A stretch of DNA of 6,493 nucleotides from an uncultured Clostridium sp. (GTDB taxonomy: Bacteria; Bacillota; Clostridia; Lachnospirales; Lachnospiraceae), in NCBI GenBank assembly GCA_958349075.1, contig CATWBR010000260.1, positions 1 through 6,493 on the forward strand. The letters are read 5' to 3'. The notes under the pieces are model-generated. The model saw only the letters and a program-made list of their open reading frames with translations. It ran no database searches and had not been told where the DNA came from. Positions 1 to 6,244 of this stretch are shown in pieces (position 1 is the first letter of the stretch; each line of letters begins with the position of its first letter). The translations under genes were made by a program, and so were the position numbers.

Positions 1-498
1 CGGCATGCAATACTCCGACAATGTCGCCAAATTTGCTACCGCTCTCGACACACAGAGGTCATATGTTTCACGTGAAACATTATCACGCCCCATGTCTTCT
101 GCTCTGCCATGTACGGCAGTAATTCCTTCCAATTGCAGATTCTCTATCACTTCATTAAGAAATTTCACTCTTTTATTAAGTGAATCCAGGAGTGTTACCT
201 GCAGCTCGGGAAATACAATTTTTAGTGGGATTCCAGGGAATCCGGCTCCCGTTCCTACATCAATCAGCTTGAACGGTTTCTGATCAATATCCACAATTAT
301 TTTTTTCAGAGAAAGACTATCCACAAAGTGTTTTGTCACTACCTCTTCCAGTTGTGTAATAGCCGTCAAATTCACCATGGAATTCCAGTGAATTAACAGT
401 TCGTAGTAATCATAAAACTGATCAATCTGACGATCGTTCAGCGCGATCCCCATCTGCATTACTTCCTCTTTCAACTGAGCAGCAAATTTATCTTTCAT
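1..498 (-). CDS. rsmG: RsmG, 16S rRNA (guanine-N7) methyltransferase, 3' end cut by window edge
   Basis: This gene (formerly gidB) encodes the cytoplasmic SAM-dependent methyltransferase that makes m7G in the 530 loop of 16S rRNA (G527 in E. coli numbering). I translated it by hand: 166 codons are open from the ATG at 498 to base 1, and roughly 70 C-terminal residues should lie outside. Visible family motifs are NLTAIT (residues 43-48), HFVDSL (57-62), the SAM-binding glycine loop LIDVGTGAGFPGIPLK (78-93), LLDSLNKRVKFL (103-114) and YDLCVSRAVANL (146-157). The start is supported by GAGGA at 505-509, six bases upstream. The next ATG upstream (501-503) runs into a stop after two codons. It lies 45 bp downstream of mnmG with no terminator between, so it is probably cotranscribed. 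A parS site is embedded in codons 140-145. Loss of RsmG gives low-level streptomycin resistance in several bacteria (family knowledge). Confidence 0.96.
   Translation of the reverse strand, partial: MKDKFAAQLKEEVMQMGIALNDRQIDQFYDYYELLIHWNSMVNLTAITQLEEVVTKHFVDSLSLKKIIVDIDQKPFKLIDVGTGAGFPGIPLKIVFPELQVTLLDSLNKRVKFLNEVIENLQLEGITAVHGRAEDMGRDNVSRETYDLCVSRAVANLATLSEYCMP
64..79. other. parS centromere site (ParB/Spo0J binding), inside rsmG
   Basis: TGTTTCACGTGAAACA is a perfect 16-bp inverted repeat and matches the Firmicutes parS consensus TGTTNCACGTGAAACA at every position. The palindrome extends to 18 bp (63-80). ParB loads here as a CTP-dependent clamp, spreads along DNA and recruits SMC/condensin for origin segregation (established knowledge). 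The site lies in the coding frame of rsmG, where it is read as V-S-R-E-T (residues 141-145), in a stretch that is variable between the conserved GRAED and YD..VSRAVA motifs. Its place next to the expected noc/parA/parB genes and near oriC fits. A 16-bp exact match is very unlikely by chance. Confidence 0.93.
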
Positions 499-543
499 AT
501 CATATCCTCACGTGCTTCCTTCTTTTTACCGCTTTGCAGTAAC

Positions 544-2433
544 CTATTTATCTCTCTGATATCTCATCTGCTCCAGGTATACCATCAGCACCGAGATATC
601 GGCAGGTGAAACCCCTGATATTCTGGATGCCTGGCCGATATTGGCCGGTTTGTAAAGATTCAGCTTCTGGACCGCCTCTCTTCTCAGGCTCTTAACTTCT
701 GAATAATCAAAGTTCTCATCCAGCTTTTTGCCCTCCATCTTCTTAAACTGCGTTACCTGCTGTCTCTGGCGGCGAATATATCCGTCGTACTTAATATTAA
801 TATTAATCTGCTGAACTACATCTTCCGGAAGATTAGGCCTGTCCGGATCCAATTCAGTTAACATAACATAGTCAAGTTCCGGTCTGCGCACCAACTCTGC
901 AAGCGTGGTACCCGTCTTAAGCAGTGTGCTTCCATTCTTTTCCAAAAATGCCTGAACCTCTTTCGTGGCTCCAATATTTTTCTTCTCAAGCCTTTTTACT
1001 TCTTCCTCTATGGCCTTTTCCTTCCAAAGGACGCGCTCATACTGCTCATCGCTTACAAGGCCGATTTCATGGCCGATTGCCCGGAGCCGCAGATCTGCGT
1101 TATCCTGTCTTAAAAGCAGGCGGTATTCGGCCCGGGAGGTCATCATGCGGTAAGGTTCATGACTCTCTTTTGTTACCAGGTCATCGATCAGAACCCCGAT
1201 ATAGGCCTGGGATCGATCAAGAACAATCGGTTCCTTTCCCTGAATCTTTCTGGCCGCATTAACACCTGCCATAAACCCTTGAACAGCCGCCTCCTCATAA
1301 CCGGAGCTGCCATTAAACTGACCTCCGCTGAACAGTCCTTCTATCGTTTTAAACTCAAGTGAAGCCTTTAACTGCCTTGAATTAATACAATCATACTCAA
1401 TAGCATACGCATTTCGCACAATTTTGACATTTTCGAGTCCGGATACGGTCCGGTACATGGCAAACTGGACATCTTCCGGCAAAGAACTTGACATTCCTGC
1501 AAGATACATTTCGTTTGTATAAAGACCTTCCGGTTCCACAAATACCTGATGCCGGTTCTTATCAGGGAATTTCACCACTTTGTCCTCAATTGACGGACAG
1601 TATCTCGGTCCTGTACCCTCAATGGCTCCGGAAAAAAGTGGGGATCGATCAAGATTTGCCCTTATAATCTCATGCGTGCTGTCATTTGTATAAGTGAGCC
1701 AGCAGGAGACTTGTTCTTTCTGAACGGACTCCGGATCAGTGGAAAAGGAAAAGGGCACTACTCTCTCATCCCCAAACTGCTCCTCCATCTTCGTGAAATC
1801 GATACTTCTCTTATCTACCCTGGCCGGTGTACCCGTTTTAAAACGGTACATTTCAATTCCCAGGCTCTTCAGGGAATCTGTCAGATGATTGGCCGCCTGA
1901 AGTCCGTTCGGCCCTGTCGGATTGCTCACATCCCCATAGATACATCTGGCCCTGAGATATGTACCCGTGGCCAGTATCACAGCCTTACAGTAATAGGTTG
2001 CGCCTGAGAATGTTTTAACACCCTGGATTTTACCGCCTTCAGCCAGGATTTCACATACCTCTCCCTGTCTGACTGTCAGATGATCCGTGTTTTCCAACGT
2101 ATTTCTCATCCGTCTTGTATATGCCTGTTTATCCGCCTGGGCACGCAGGGAATGCACTGCCGGTCCTTTTGACTGGTTGAGCATTTTTGACTGGATGAAG
2201 GTCTCGTCAATCGTCTTTCCCATCTCTCCGCCCATGGCATCCAGTTCTCTGACAAGATGACCTTTGGAACTTCCTCCTATATTCGGGTTGCATGGCATCA
2301 GGGCGATACTGTCCACGCTTACGGTAAATACAATTGTCTCAAATCCAAGTCTTGATGCGGCAAGGGCGGCCTCACATCCTGCATGTCCGGCGCCTACTAC
2401 CACAATATCATAATTTTCTGTTAAACACGGCAT
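544..2433 (-). CDS. mnmG: MnmG (GidA), FAD-dependent tRNA U34 carboxymethylaminomethyl-modification subunit
   Basis: The product is the FAD/NADH-binding partner of MnmE. Together they use methylene-tetrahydrofolate and glycine or ammonium to install the cmnm5/nm5 group on wobble uridine 34 of tRNAs reading split codon boxes. The full length of 629 aa is normal for the family. Visible features: Rossmann FAD motif [12 protein letters not shown] (12-23); [17 protein letters not shown] (47-63) with Cys48; GidA signature 1, [11 protein letters not shown] (275-285), with Cys279; signature 2, [17 protein letters not shown] (370-386); and the C-terminal helical domain that contacts MnmE and tRNA. Cys48 and Cys279 match the two conserved cysteines of E. 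coli MnmG (C47, C277). The ATG has AGAGGAAG just upstream (about 2439-2446). The stop is TAG. It follows mnmE by 245 bp, an unusually wide gap filled partly by tandem repeats, and precedes rsmG by 45 bp. Confidence 0.98.
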   Translation of the reverse strand: MPCLTENYDIVVVGAGHAGCEAALAASRLGFETIVFTVSVDSIALMPCNPNIGGSSKGHLVRELDAMGGEMGKTIDETFIQSKMLNQSKGPAVHSLRAQADKQAYTRRMRNTLENTDHLTVRQGEVCEILAEGGKIQGVKTFSGATYYCKAVILATGTYLRARCIYGDVSNPTGPNGLQAANHLTDSLKSLGIEMYRFKTGTPARVDKRSIDFTKMEEQFGDERVVPFSFSTDPESVQKEQVSCWLTYTNDSTHEIIRANLDRSPLFSGAIEGTGPRYCPSIEDKVVKFPDKNRHQVFVEPEGLYTNEMYLAGMSSSLPEDVQFAMYRTVSGLENVKIVRNAYAIEYDCINSRQLKASLEFKTIEGLFSGGQFNGSSGYEEAAVQGFMAGVNAARKIQGKEPIVLDRSQAYIGVLIDDLVTKESHEPYRMMTSRAEYRLLLRQDNADLRLRAIGHEIGLVSDEQYERVLWKEKAIEEEVKRLEKKNIGATKEVQAFLEKNGSTLLKTGTTLAELVRRPELDYVMLTELDPDRPNLPEDVVQQININIKYDGYIRRQRQQVTQFKKMEGKKLDENFDYSEVKSLRREAVQKLNLYKPANIGQASRISGVSPADISVLMVYLEQMRYQRDK

Positions 2434-2555
2434 CTGACTTCCTCTTTTCTATATAAAACAACCTCTTAATACTATTGTCCACATACCCACTAAAAATCTG
2501 CAGGACTTAAAACAATAAACTGGTACTGTCTGCATCTTATCAACTACATTTAACC

Positions 2556-2564
2556 ATTATATCA
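2556..2564 (-). promoter_or_regulatory. Candidate extended -10 promoter for mnmG
   Basis: On the minus strand these bases read TGATATAAT, a perfect extended -10 element (TGnTATAAT). Transcription would start near 2549, giving a leader of about 115 nt before mnmG. At 17-bp spacing the -35 position reads GGAAAA, a poor match to TTGACA, so the call rests on the extended -10 alone. The element sits at the promoter-proximal edge of the 41-bp repeats, so repeat DNA would occupy the -35 and upstream region. This is inference from motif match only. Confidence 0.35.
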
Positions 2565-2685
2565 CTTACCGGATTTACTTTTCCGATAAAATTCACTTAT
2601 TTTCACTTTCCGCTCTTACTTTTCCGATCAAATTCACTTATTACCACTTACCGATCTTACTTTTCTGTTCATATTCACTTATTTT
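2563..2685. repeat. Three tandem copies of a 41-bp repeat between mnmE and mnmG
   Basis: The copies lie at 2563-2603, 2604-2644 and 2645-2685, directly abutting and without indels. By hand count each pair of copies matches at 34 of 41 positions. Shared blocks on the plus strand are CACTT.CCG at the unit start, TTACTTTTC in the middle and ATTCACTTATT near the end. A period of 41 is not a multiple of 3 and no coding frame is conserved. No hairpin is conserved between copies. Each unit contains three ACTT cores, 11 to 17 bp apart. The third copy runs through the TAA stop and the last codon of mnmE. The unit may be a strain-variable minisatellite or a set of protein-binding sites; the function is unknown. 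Confidence 0.85.
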
Positions 2686-4058
2686 CCCATACAGAATTTA
2701 CTGAAGATCTCATTTACCAGATCATCTTCCAGCGACTCTCCTACAATCGTCCCAAGCTGTTCATAGGCATTCATCAAATCAATGGAATAGAAGTCTTCCG
2801 GCATCTGATCCTCTATGCTCTGTTCTACCAGTTTAAGGCTCTTCAGCGCCTCACTCATAGCTGTTTTATGTCTCACATTCGTGATCATGATCTCATCATT
2901 AAAATCAATCTCACCCTTTAAAAACAAATCCTTTACCTTCTGCTCCAGCAGATCGATTCCCCGCTGCTCCTTAGCCGACACGGCAATTACCTCACTGCCG
3001 GTCCTTTTTTCAACCTCTTCCGGTGTAAGAACCGTATCGAGATCCGTTTTATTTAAAAGGACAATCGATTTGCGCCCTTTAATCAGCTCCATAATCTGAT
3101 AATCATTTTCATCCAGAGGACATGAGCCGTCCACAACATAGATAATCAGGTCTGCATCATCCGCATTGGCCCTGGCCTTGTCCACACCAATTTTCTCCAC
3201 CACGTCCTCTGTCTCACGGATTCCCGCAGTATCCACGATATTCAGGCTGATTCCATGCAGGCGGATATTTTCTTCCAGGGTATCCCTGGTTGTTCCCGCG
3301 ACATCCGTCACGATCGCTCTCTCCTCCCCTACCAACACGTTCATCAGAGAGGATTTACCGGCATTTGGCTTTCCCAGAATTACGGTTCTGATTCCCTCGG
3401 ACAAAACTCTGCCGCTGTCAAATGAAGAAAGCGCTTTATCAAGTTCTCCTTCCAGGATTACAGCCGTCTTTTTCAATTTCTCCGGATATCCCTCCAGTGA
3501 AATATGTTCCGGATCATCAAGCGCCGACTCAATAAAGGCAATCTCATAGAGAAGTTTTTCTCGAAGCTCCTTCACTTTCTTCGACATCGATCCGCTGAGC
3601 TGGCTGACGGAACTTTTCAGGGCATAATTATTTTTGGAATTAATGACGTCAATGACCGCTTCAGCCTGGGCAAGATCAATTCTGCCATTCAAAAATGCGC
3701 GTTTGGTAAACTCTCCCGGCTCAGCCATCCTGGCGCCGTATTTGATTACTGTCTCCAATATTTTTTTCATCACAAGAACACCGCCGTGACAGTCTATCTC
3801 CACCGTATCTTCGGCCGTGTAGCTGTGCGGTCCTCTCATTACAACTGCAAGAACCTCATCTATTATCTCATCACCGTCGCAGATATGGCCATAGTGGACG
3901 GTGTATGTTTTTTCCTCTTTTAACTTCTTCTTTTTATTTTTAGGGCGGAATATTTTATCTGCAATATCAAATGCTTCATTTCCGCTGACTCTTATGATAC
4001 CAATTCCCGAATTTGTAAGCGCCGTCGCAATGGCGGCTATTGTATCTGAAGTCATCAT
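2679..4058 (-). CDS. mnmE: MnmE (TrmE/ThdF), GTPase subunit of tRNA U34 modification
   Basis: This is the K+-stimulated, G-domain-dimerizing GTPase that works with MnmG on tRNA wobble uridine. At 459 aa from this start it has the normal length. Visible parts: the N-terminal folate-binding domain with GIGIIRVSG (18-26) and PGEFTKRAFLNGRIDLAQAEAV (114-135); then the helical domain interrupted by the G domain. The G domain has P-loop GKPNAGKSS (229-237), G2 TDVAGTTRD (251-259), G3 DTAG (276-279), G4 NKTD (336-339) and G5 SAK (361-363). The C-terminus is FCMGK, with the family's catalytic Cys (456); the common form is FCIGK. An in-frame ATG at 4067 would add three residues, but GAGGA (4068-4072) abuts it directly and sits nine bases before the ATG at 4058, so I chose 4058. 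A second ATG follows at 4055. A terminator separates it from jag. I see no convincing -10/-35 pair in the 4059-4144 leader. Confidence 0.97.
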   Translation of the reverse strand: MMTSDTIAAIATALTNSGIGIIRVSGNEAFDIADKIFRPKNKKKKLKEEKTYTVHYGHICDGDEIIDEVLAVVMRGPHSYTAEDTVEIDCHGGVLVMKKILETVIKYGARMAEPGEFTKRAFLNGRIDLAQAEAVIDVINSKNNYALKSSVSQLSGSMSKKVKELREKLLYEIAFIESALDDPEHISLEGYPEKLKKTAVILEGELDKALSSFDSGRVLSEGIRTVILGKPNAGKSSLMNVLVGEERAIVTDVAGTTRDTLEENIRLHGISLNIVDTAGIRETEDVVEKIGVDKARANADDADLIIYVVDGSCPLDENDYQIMELIKGRKSIVLLNKTDLDTVLTPEEVEKRTGSEVIAVSAKEQRGIDLLEQKVKDLFLKGEIDFNDEIMITNVRHKTAMSEALKSLKLVEQSIEDQMPEDFYSIDLMNAYEQLGTIVGESLEDDLVNEIFSKFCMGK

Positions 4059-4067
4059 ATTTTTCAT

Positions 4068-4072
4068 TCCTC
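4068..4072 (-). promoter_or_regulatory. Shine-Dalgarno GAGGA that sets the mnmE start
   Basis: On the minus strand the sequence reads TTGAGGA followed at once by the first in-frame ATG (4067-4065). Zero spacing is not usable, while the ATG at 4058 lies nine bases away, within the normal range. This favours the shorter protein. The ATG at 4055, twelve bases away, is a less likely alternative. Confidence 0.6.
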
Positions 4073-4144
4073 AATCTTTACTGGTTAACATAAGCTGCAT
4101 TCCGACATTAATCTGCTCTTACTATTTTCACTAAATTGCGATTT

Positions 4145-4202
4145 AAAAAAATGTTCAAACAGGGGCTTTTTTGTAAAAAGACATCTATTTGAACATTTTT
4201 TA
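4145..4202 (-). terminator. Composite rho-independent terminator after jag, probably bidirectional
   Basis: An outer stem pairs ATGTTCAAACAG (4151-4162) with CTATTTGAACAT (4185-4196), with one imperfect pair. It is extended by an A-run (4146-4150) against a T-run (4197-4201). Inside it a second perfect stem pairs CTTTTT (4166-4171) with AAAAAG (4175-4180) around a 3-nt loop; GGG and ACAT form the internal loop between the stems. Read on the minus strand the hairpin is followed by a run of Ts, as expected for an intrinsic terminator, and the plus-strand reading also ends in Ts. It begins 17 nt after the jag stop and should end the rnpA-yidD-yidC-jag transcript before mnmE. Confidence 0.85.
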
Positions 4203-4218
4203 TATCACAGCTTATAAC

Positions 4219-4923
4219 TTACTTTTCAATCCTGTCAGTTCTTTCTGATCTTTCAGCTCTGTCACTTCTGTCATATCTGTCATTTCTATCTCTTCTGTTC
4301 TCTCTCTTTAAAGAAATAATAACATGTCTGAACGGTTCTTCCCCATCGCTTCTCGTCACAACATATTTGTCATTCTGAAGAGCAGCATGGATAATACGTC
4401 TCTCATAAGGATTCATCGGCTCCAGGGATACGGAGCGTTTTGTCCTCTTTACTTTATAGGCAATATTCTTTGCAAGAGTCTCCAGAGTTTCTTTTCTTCT
4501 CTCACGGTAATTCTCCGTATCAAGCTTTACACGGATATAATCACCGGTTGATTTATTTACAACAAGGCTTACAAGATACTGTAACGAATCGAGCGTCTGT
4601 CCTCTTTTTCCGATCAGGATGCCCATATCCTCACCCTTCAGATTAACATTCATCTCTTTTTCCGTCTCATTGTACTCTACGCTGATATCAACCGCCATAT
4701 TCATTGCGTCAAATACCTGCTCGAGAAATTCTATCGCTTTATCCTGAAGTGTTTCCTTCTTCTTTGCACGGATAATGGCCGGTTTGGAACCGATGCCGAG
4801 GAACCCTGCACTTCCCTTTTCAACTACCTCATATGTTAACTTATCGCTGGTTGTTTCAAGTTCAATCAGTGCTTTTGTCACTGCTTCATCTACTGTTTTT
4901 GCGGTAACTGTTATCATATCCAT
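4219..4923 (-). CDS. khpB: Jag/KhpB, Jag_N-KH-R3H RNA-binding protein
   Basis: This is the SpoIIIJ-associated protein family (Jag, KhpB, EloR). Members bind RNA, often with the small KH protein KhpA, and affect cell elongation and sporulation in Gram-positive bacteria (family knowledge). The 234 residues show a Jag_N domain (about 1-53) with KGSAGFLGIGSKPAII (36-51), a KH domain with GILIGKRGQTLDSLQ (101-115) carrying the GxxG loop GKRG (105-108), and an R3H domain (about 138-206) with R175...H179 in YERRIIHAAL. The tail 212-232 is seven consecutive (D/E)-R-x triplets, a charged low-complexity extension not part of the core fold. The ATG has AGGAGGGG upstream (4930-4937), and the nearby Met3 is too far from it. 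The start lies 12 nt after the yidC stop, so translation is probably coupled to yidC. The terminator follows directly. Confidence 0.96.
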   Translation of the reverse strand: MDMITVTAKTVDEAVTKALIELETTSDKLTYEVVEKGSAGFLGIGSKPAIIRAKKKETLQDKAIEFLEQVFDAMNMAVDISVEYNETEKEMNVNLKGEDMGILIGKRGQTLDSLQYLVSLVVNKSTGDYIRVKLDTENYRERRKETLETLAKNIAYKVKRTKRSVSLEPMNPYERRIIHAALQNDKYVVTRSDGEEPFRHVIISLKRENRRDRNDRYDRSDRAERSERTDRIEK

Positions 4924-4929
4924 ACGGCA

Positions 4930-4937
4930 CCCCTCCT
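4930..4937 (-). promoter_or_regulatory. jag Shine-Dalgarno overlapping the yidC stop codon
   Basis: The minus strand reads TAGGAGGGG: the TAG stop of yidC (4938-4936) supplies the first bases of AGGAGG. Six bases separate the end of AGGAGGGG from the jag ATG at 4923. This arrangement suggests that ribosomes finishing yidC reinitiate on jag. Confidence 0.8.
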
Positions 4938-6003
4938 ACTTGTTGTGCTTCTCGTTATACTTCTGCACCATTTTTGCCTTGGATGCAAGGCTTCCGGGTT
5001 TCGGATCGGAATTGTAATACTCCGTTGACTCCTTCACCATTTTATCGGTCTTTGACATTTTTTCCTGTCTGATTGCTTCATCTCTTTCTGTCTGAGCCTG
5101 GATATTCTTAAGATTAACGCTGGCATTCTGGTTCACCTTTGCCGGAGGAAGTCCCTTTTTGGCGCGCTTCTTATTCATCTTCTCAACATTCTTCTTAATG
5201 AGCTCGTCCATATCCACTTTGTTCATGTAAGAGTTAACTGCTAACTGCTGTACAATCTGGAACGCACCCTGTACTACCCAGTAGATACCAATCGCGGCCG
5301 GGAATGTGAAACAGAAGAATACGGATACTAAAGGCATTGTCATCATCATCGTATTCATTGTCTGTGCACCAGGCGCATCAGGATCCATCTGCTGGTTGGT
5401 GTTCATAAGTTTTGTGGAGAACCACTGTGTAAGACCTGCCAGAATTGGGATAAGCCATGCAATTGTTATATTGGTAAATCCCGTAAACGGCTGTGTTGCC
5501 AGGTTAATTCCCAGAAAAGAGTTCATCTGTTCAATTTTGCCTGCATTGTCGGCAATTACGGTTGAAATCTGAGGGAATAATTCTCCAAGATGCTGCCAGT
5601 TGGCAGGTGTGAATTTATATAATAAATCTACAACCTTATCTGCATTCGTATAATCTACTTTGTCAATTGCTAAACCATAGCTATTGGCGATTTCTGCGAT
5701 CTTGTTAATAAAATCAGGCTGTTTCTGCAGCGGTTCCACTACGTTATCAAAGAATACCCTTACCGACGGTACGTATGCCGGTATATTATAGATAACACGG
5801 TATAATGCAATGATGATTGGAAACTGGATTAACATGGGAAGACAGCCCGCGGTCGGACTGGAACCATATTTCTCATAAATGGCCTGCATCTCCACCTGCT
5901 GCTTTGCCATGGAAGTCCGAAAAAGAAAGTCCATGATGTACCCAAACAGGCTGATAATCGGCCCCATGATGGACCCCGCCTTAGTAGCTACTATAAATTC
6001 CAA
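4936..6003 (-). CDS. yidC: YidC/Oxa1 membrane insertase with an apparent in-frame internal deletion
   Basis: YidC (SpoIIIJ in Bacillus) inserts proteins into the cytoplasmic membrane, alone or with SecYEG. The 355 residues show hydrophobic segments near 10-28, 55-77 (LPMLIQFPIIIALYRVIYN), 176-197 and 219-256 (includes PLVSVFFCFTFPAAIGIYWVV). A long outside loop (about 78-175) and a basic cytoplasmic tail (about 262-355) are also present. Family motifs MQAIYEKYGSSPTAGCLPML and the C-terminal helices are clear. However, MDFLFR (24-29) joins directly to TSMAKQQVEMQ (30-40). In relatives I remember, about 60 residues lie between these, comprising the first core helix (GLxIIxxTxxx-R/K-xxxxPL) with its conserved groove charge, and the first half of the C1 cytoplasmic hairpin. 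The frame is intact. The start is TTG, set by a perfect AGGAGGT (6010-6016) seven bases upstream. No lipobox is evident. It lies 19 nt after yidD. Family identity is certain; full function is doubtful. Confidence 0.93.
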   Translation of the reverse strand: MEFIVATKAGSIMGPIISLFGYIMDFLFRTSMAKQQVEMQAIYEKYGSSPTAGCLPMLIQFPIIIALYRVIYNIPAYVPSVRVFFDNVVEPLQKQPDFINKIAEIANSYGLAIDKVDYTNADKVVDLLYKFTPANWQHLGELFPQISTVIADNAGKIEQMNSFLGINLATQPFTGFTNITIAWLIPILAGLTQWFSTKLMNTNQQMDPDAPGAQTMNTMMMTMPLVSVFFCFTFPAAIGIYWVVQGAFQIVQQLAVNSYMNKVDMDELIKKNVEKMNKKRAKKGLPPAKVNQNASVNLKNIQAQTERDEAIRQEKMSKTDKMVKESTEYYNSDPKPGSLASKAKMVQKYNEKHNK

Positions 6004-6009
6004 TGAATT

Positions 6010-6016
6010 ACCTCCT
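6010..6016 (-). promoter_or_regulatory. Shine-Dalgarno AGGAGGT selecting a TTG start for yidC
   Basis: The minus strand reads AGGAGGTAATTCA and then TTG GAA TTT. The full anti-16S match at seven-base spacing identifies TTG (6003-6001) as the start. The next in-frame ATG is Met13, which has no ribosome-binding site and would remove part of the first hydrophobic segment. Confidence 0.85.
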
Positions 6017-6022
6017 CATCCT

Positions 6023-6244
6023 CTACGGAACTGGATCATAACCGCCTTCTGCAAATGGATGACATCTCAGTATCCTTTTGCAGGCCAAAATTAAACCTTT
6101 AAACGCGCCGTACTTCTGAACTGCCTCAATGGCGTATTGAGAGCAGGTAGGCGTGTACTTGCAGTGAGGTCCTGTTAGCGGGGAAATATATTTCTGATAC
6201 CCCCGAATCATCTTTATAAAGATCTTTTTAATCAATATTCTCAC
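6023..6244 (-). CDS. yidD: YidD, membrane protein insertion efficiency factor
   Basis: YidD is a small membrane-associated protein that aids YidC-dependent insertion (known for E. coli; the mechanism is not settled). The 73 residues are nearly all family signature: [20 protein letters not shown] (13-32), [14 protein letters not shown] (33-46) and [17 protein letters not shown] (57-73). Conserved cysteines are at 28, 34 and 61, with a further Cys at 55. The N-terminus is basic and amphipathic, as in relatives. The best start is GTG at 6244, which overlaps the end of rnpA by 17 bp; only a weak GAGA-like ribosome-binding site precedes it, so translation is probably coupled to rnpA. A TTG at 6235 or ATG at 6211 are alternatives, but the latter would remove the N-terminal helix. 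yidC follows 19 nt later. Confidence 0.95.
   Translation of the reverse strand: MRILIKKIFIKMIRGYQKYISPLTGPHCKYTPTCSQYAIEAVQKYGAFKGLILACKRILRCHPFAEGGYDPVP

Noticed and set aside
5..283. 92-codon plus-strand frame at the left edge
   Set aside because: It is antisense to rsmG, whose conserved motifs fully explain this stretch.
924..1262. Plus-strand open frames of 60-140 codons inside mnmG, mnmE, jag and yidC
   Set aside because: They lie antisense to strongly conserved genes, resemble no family I recognise, lack good ribosome-binding sites and are explained by codon bias of the opposite strand.
1833..1846. Perfect 14-bp palindrome CCGTTTTAAAACGG inside mnmG
   Set aside because: It encodes RFKTG of a conserved MnmG segment and matches no operator I know; most likely fortuitous.
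2434..2562. Terminator or riboswitch in the mnmG leader
   Set aside because: I found no stable hairpin with a T-run and no recognisable aptamer; only AT-rich sequence and the mnmG ribosome-binding site are visible.
2632..2675. Possible 12-codon minus-strand peptide (MNRKVRSVSGNK) after mnmE
   Set aside because: It lies wholly in the 41-bp repeat, lacks a ribosome-binding site, and the 41-bp period shifts frame between copies.
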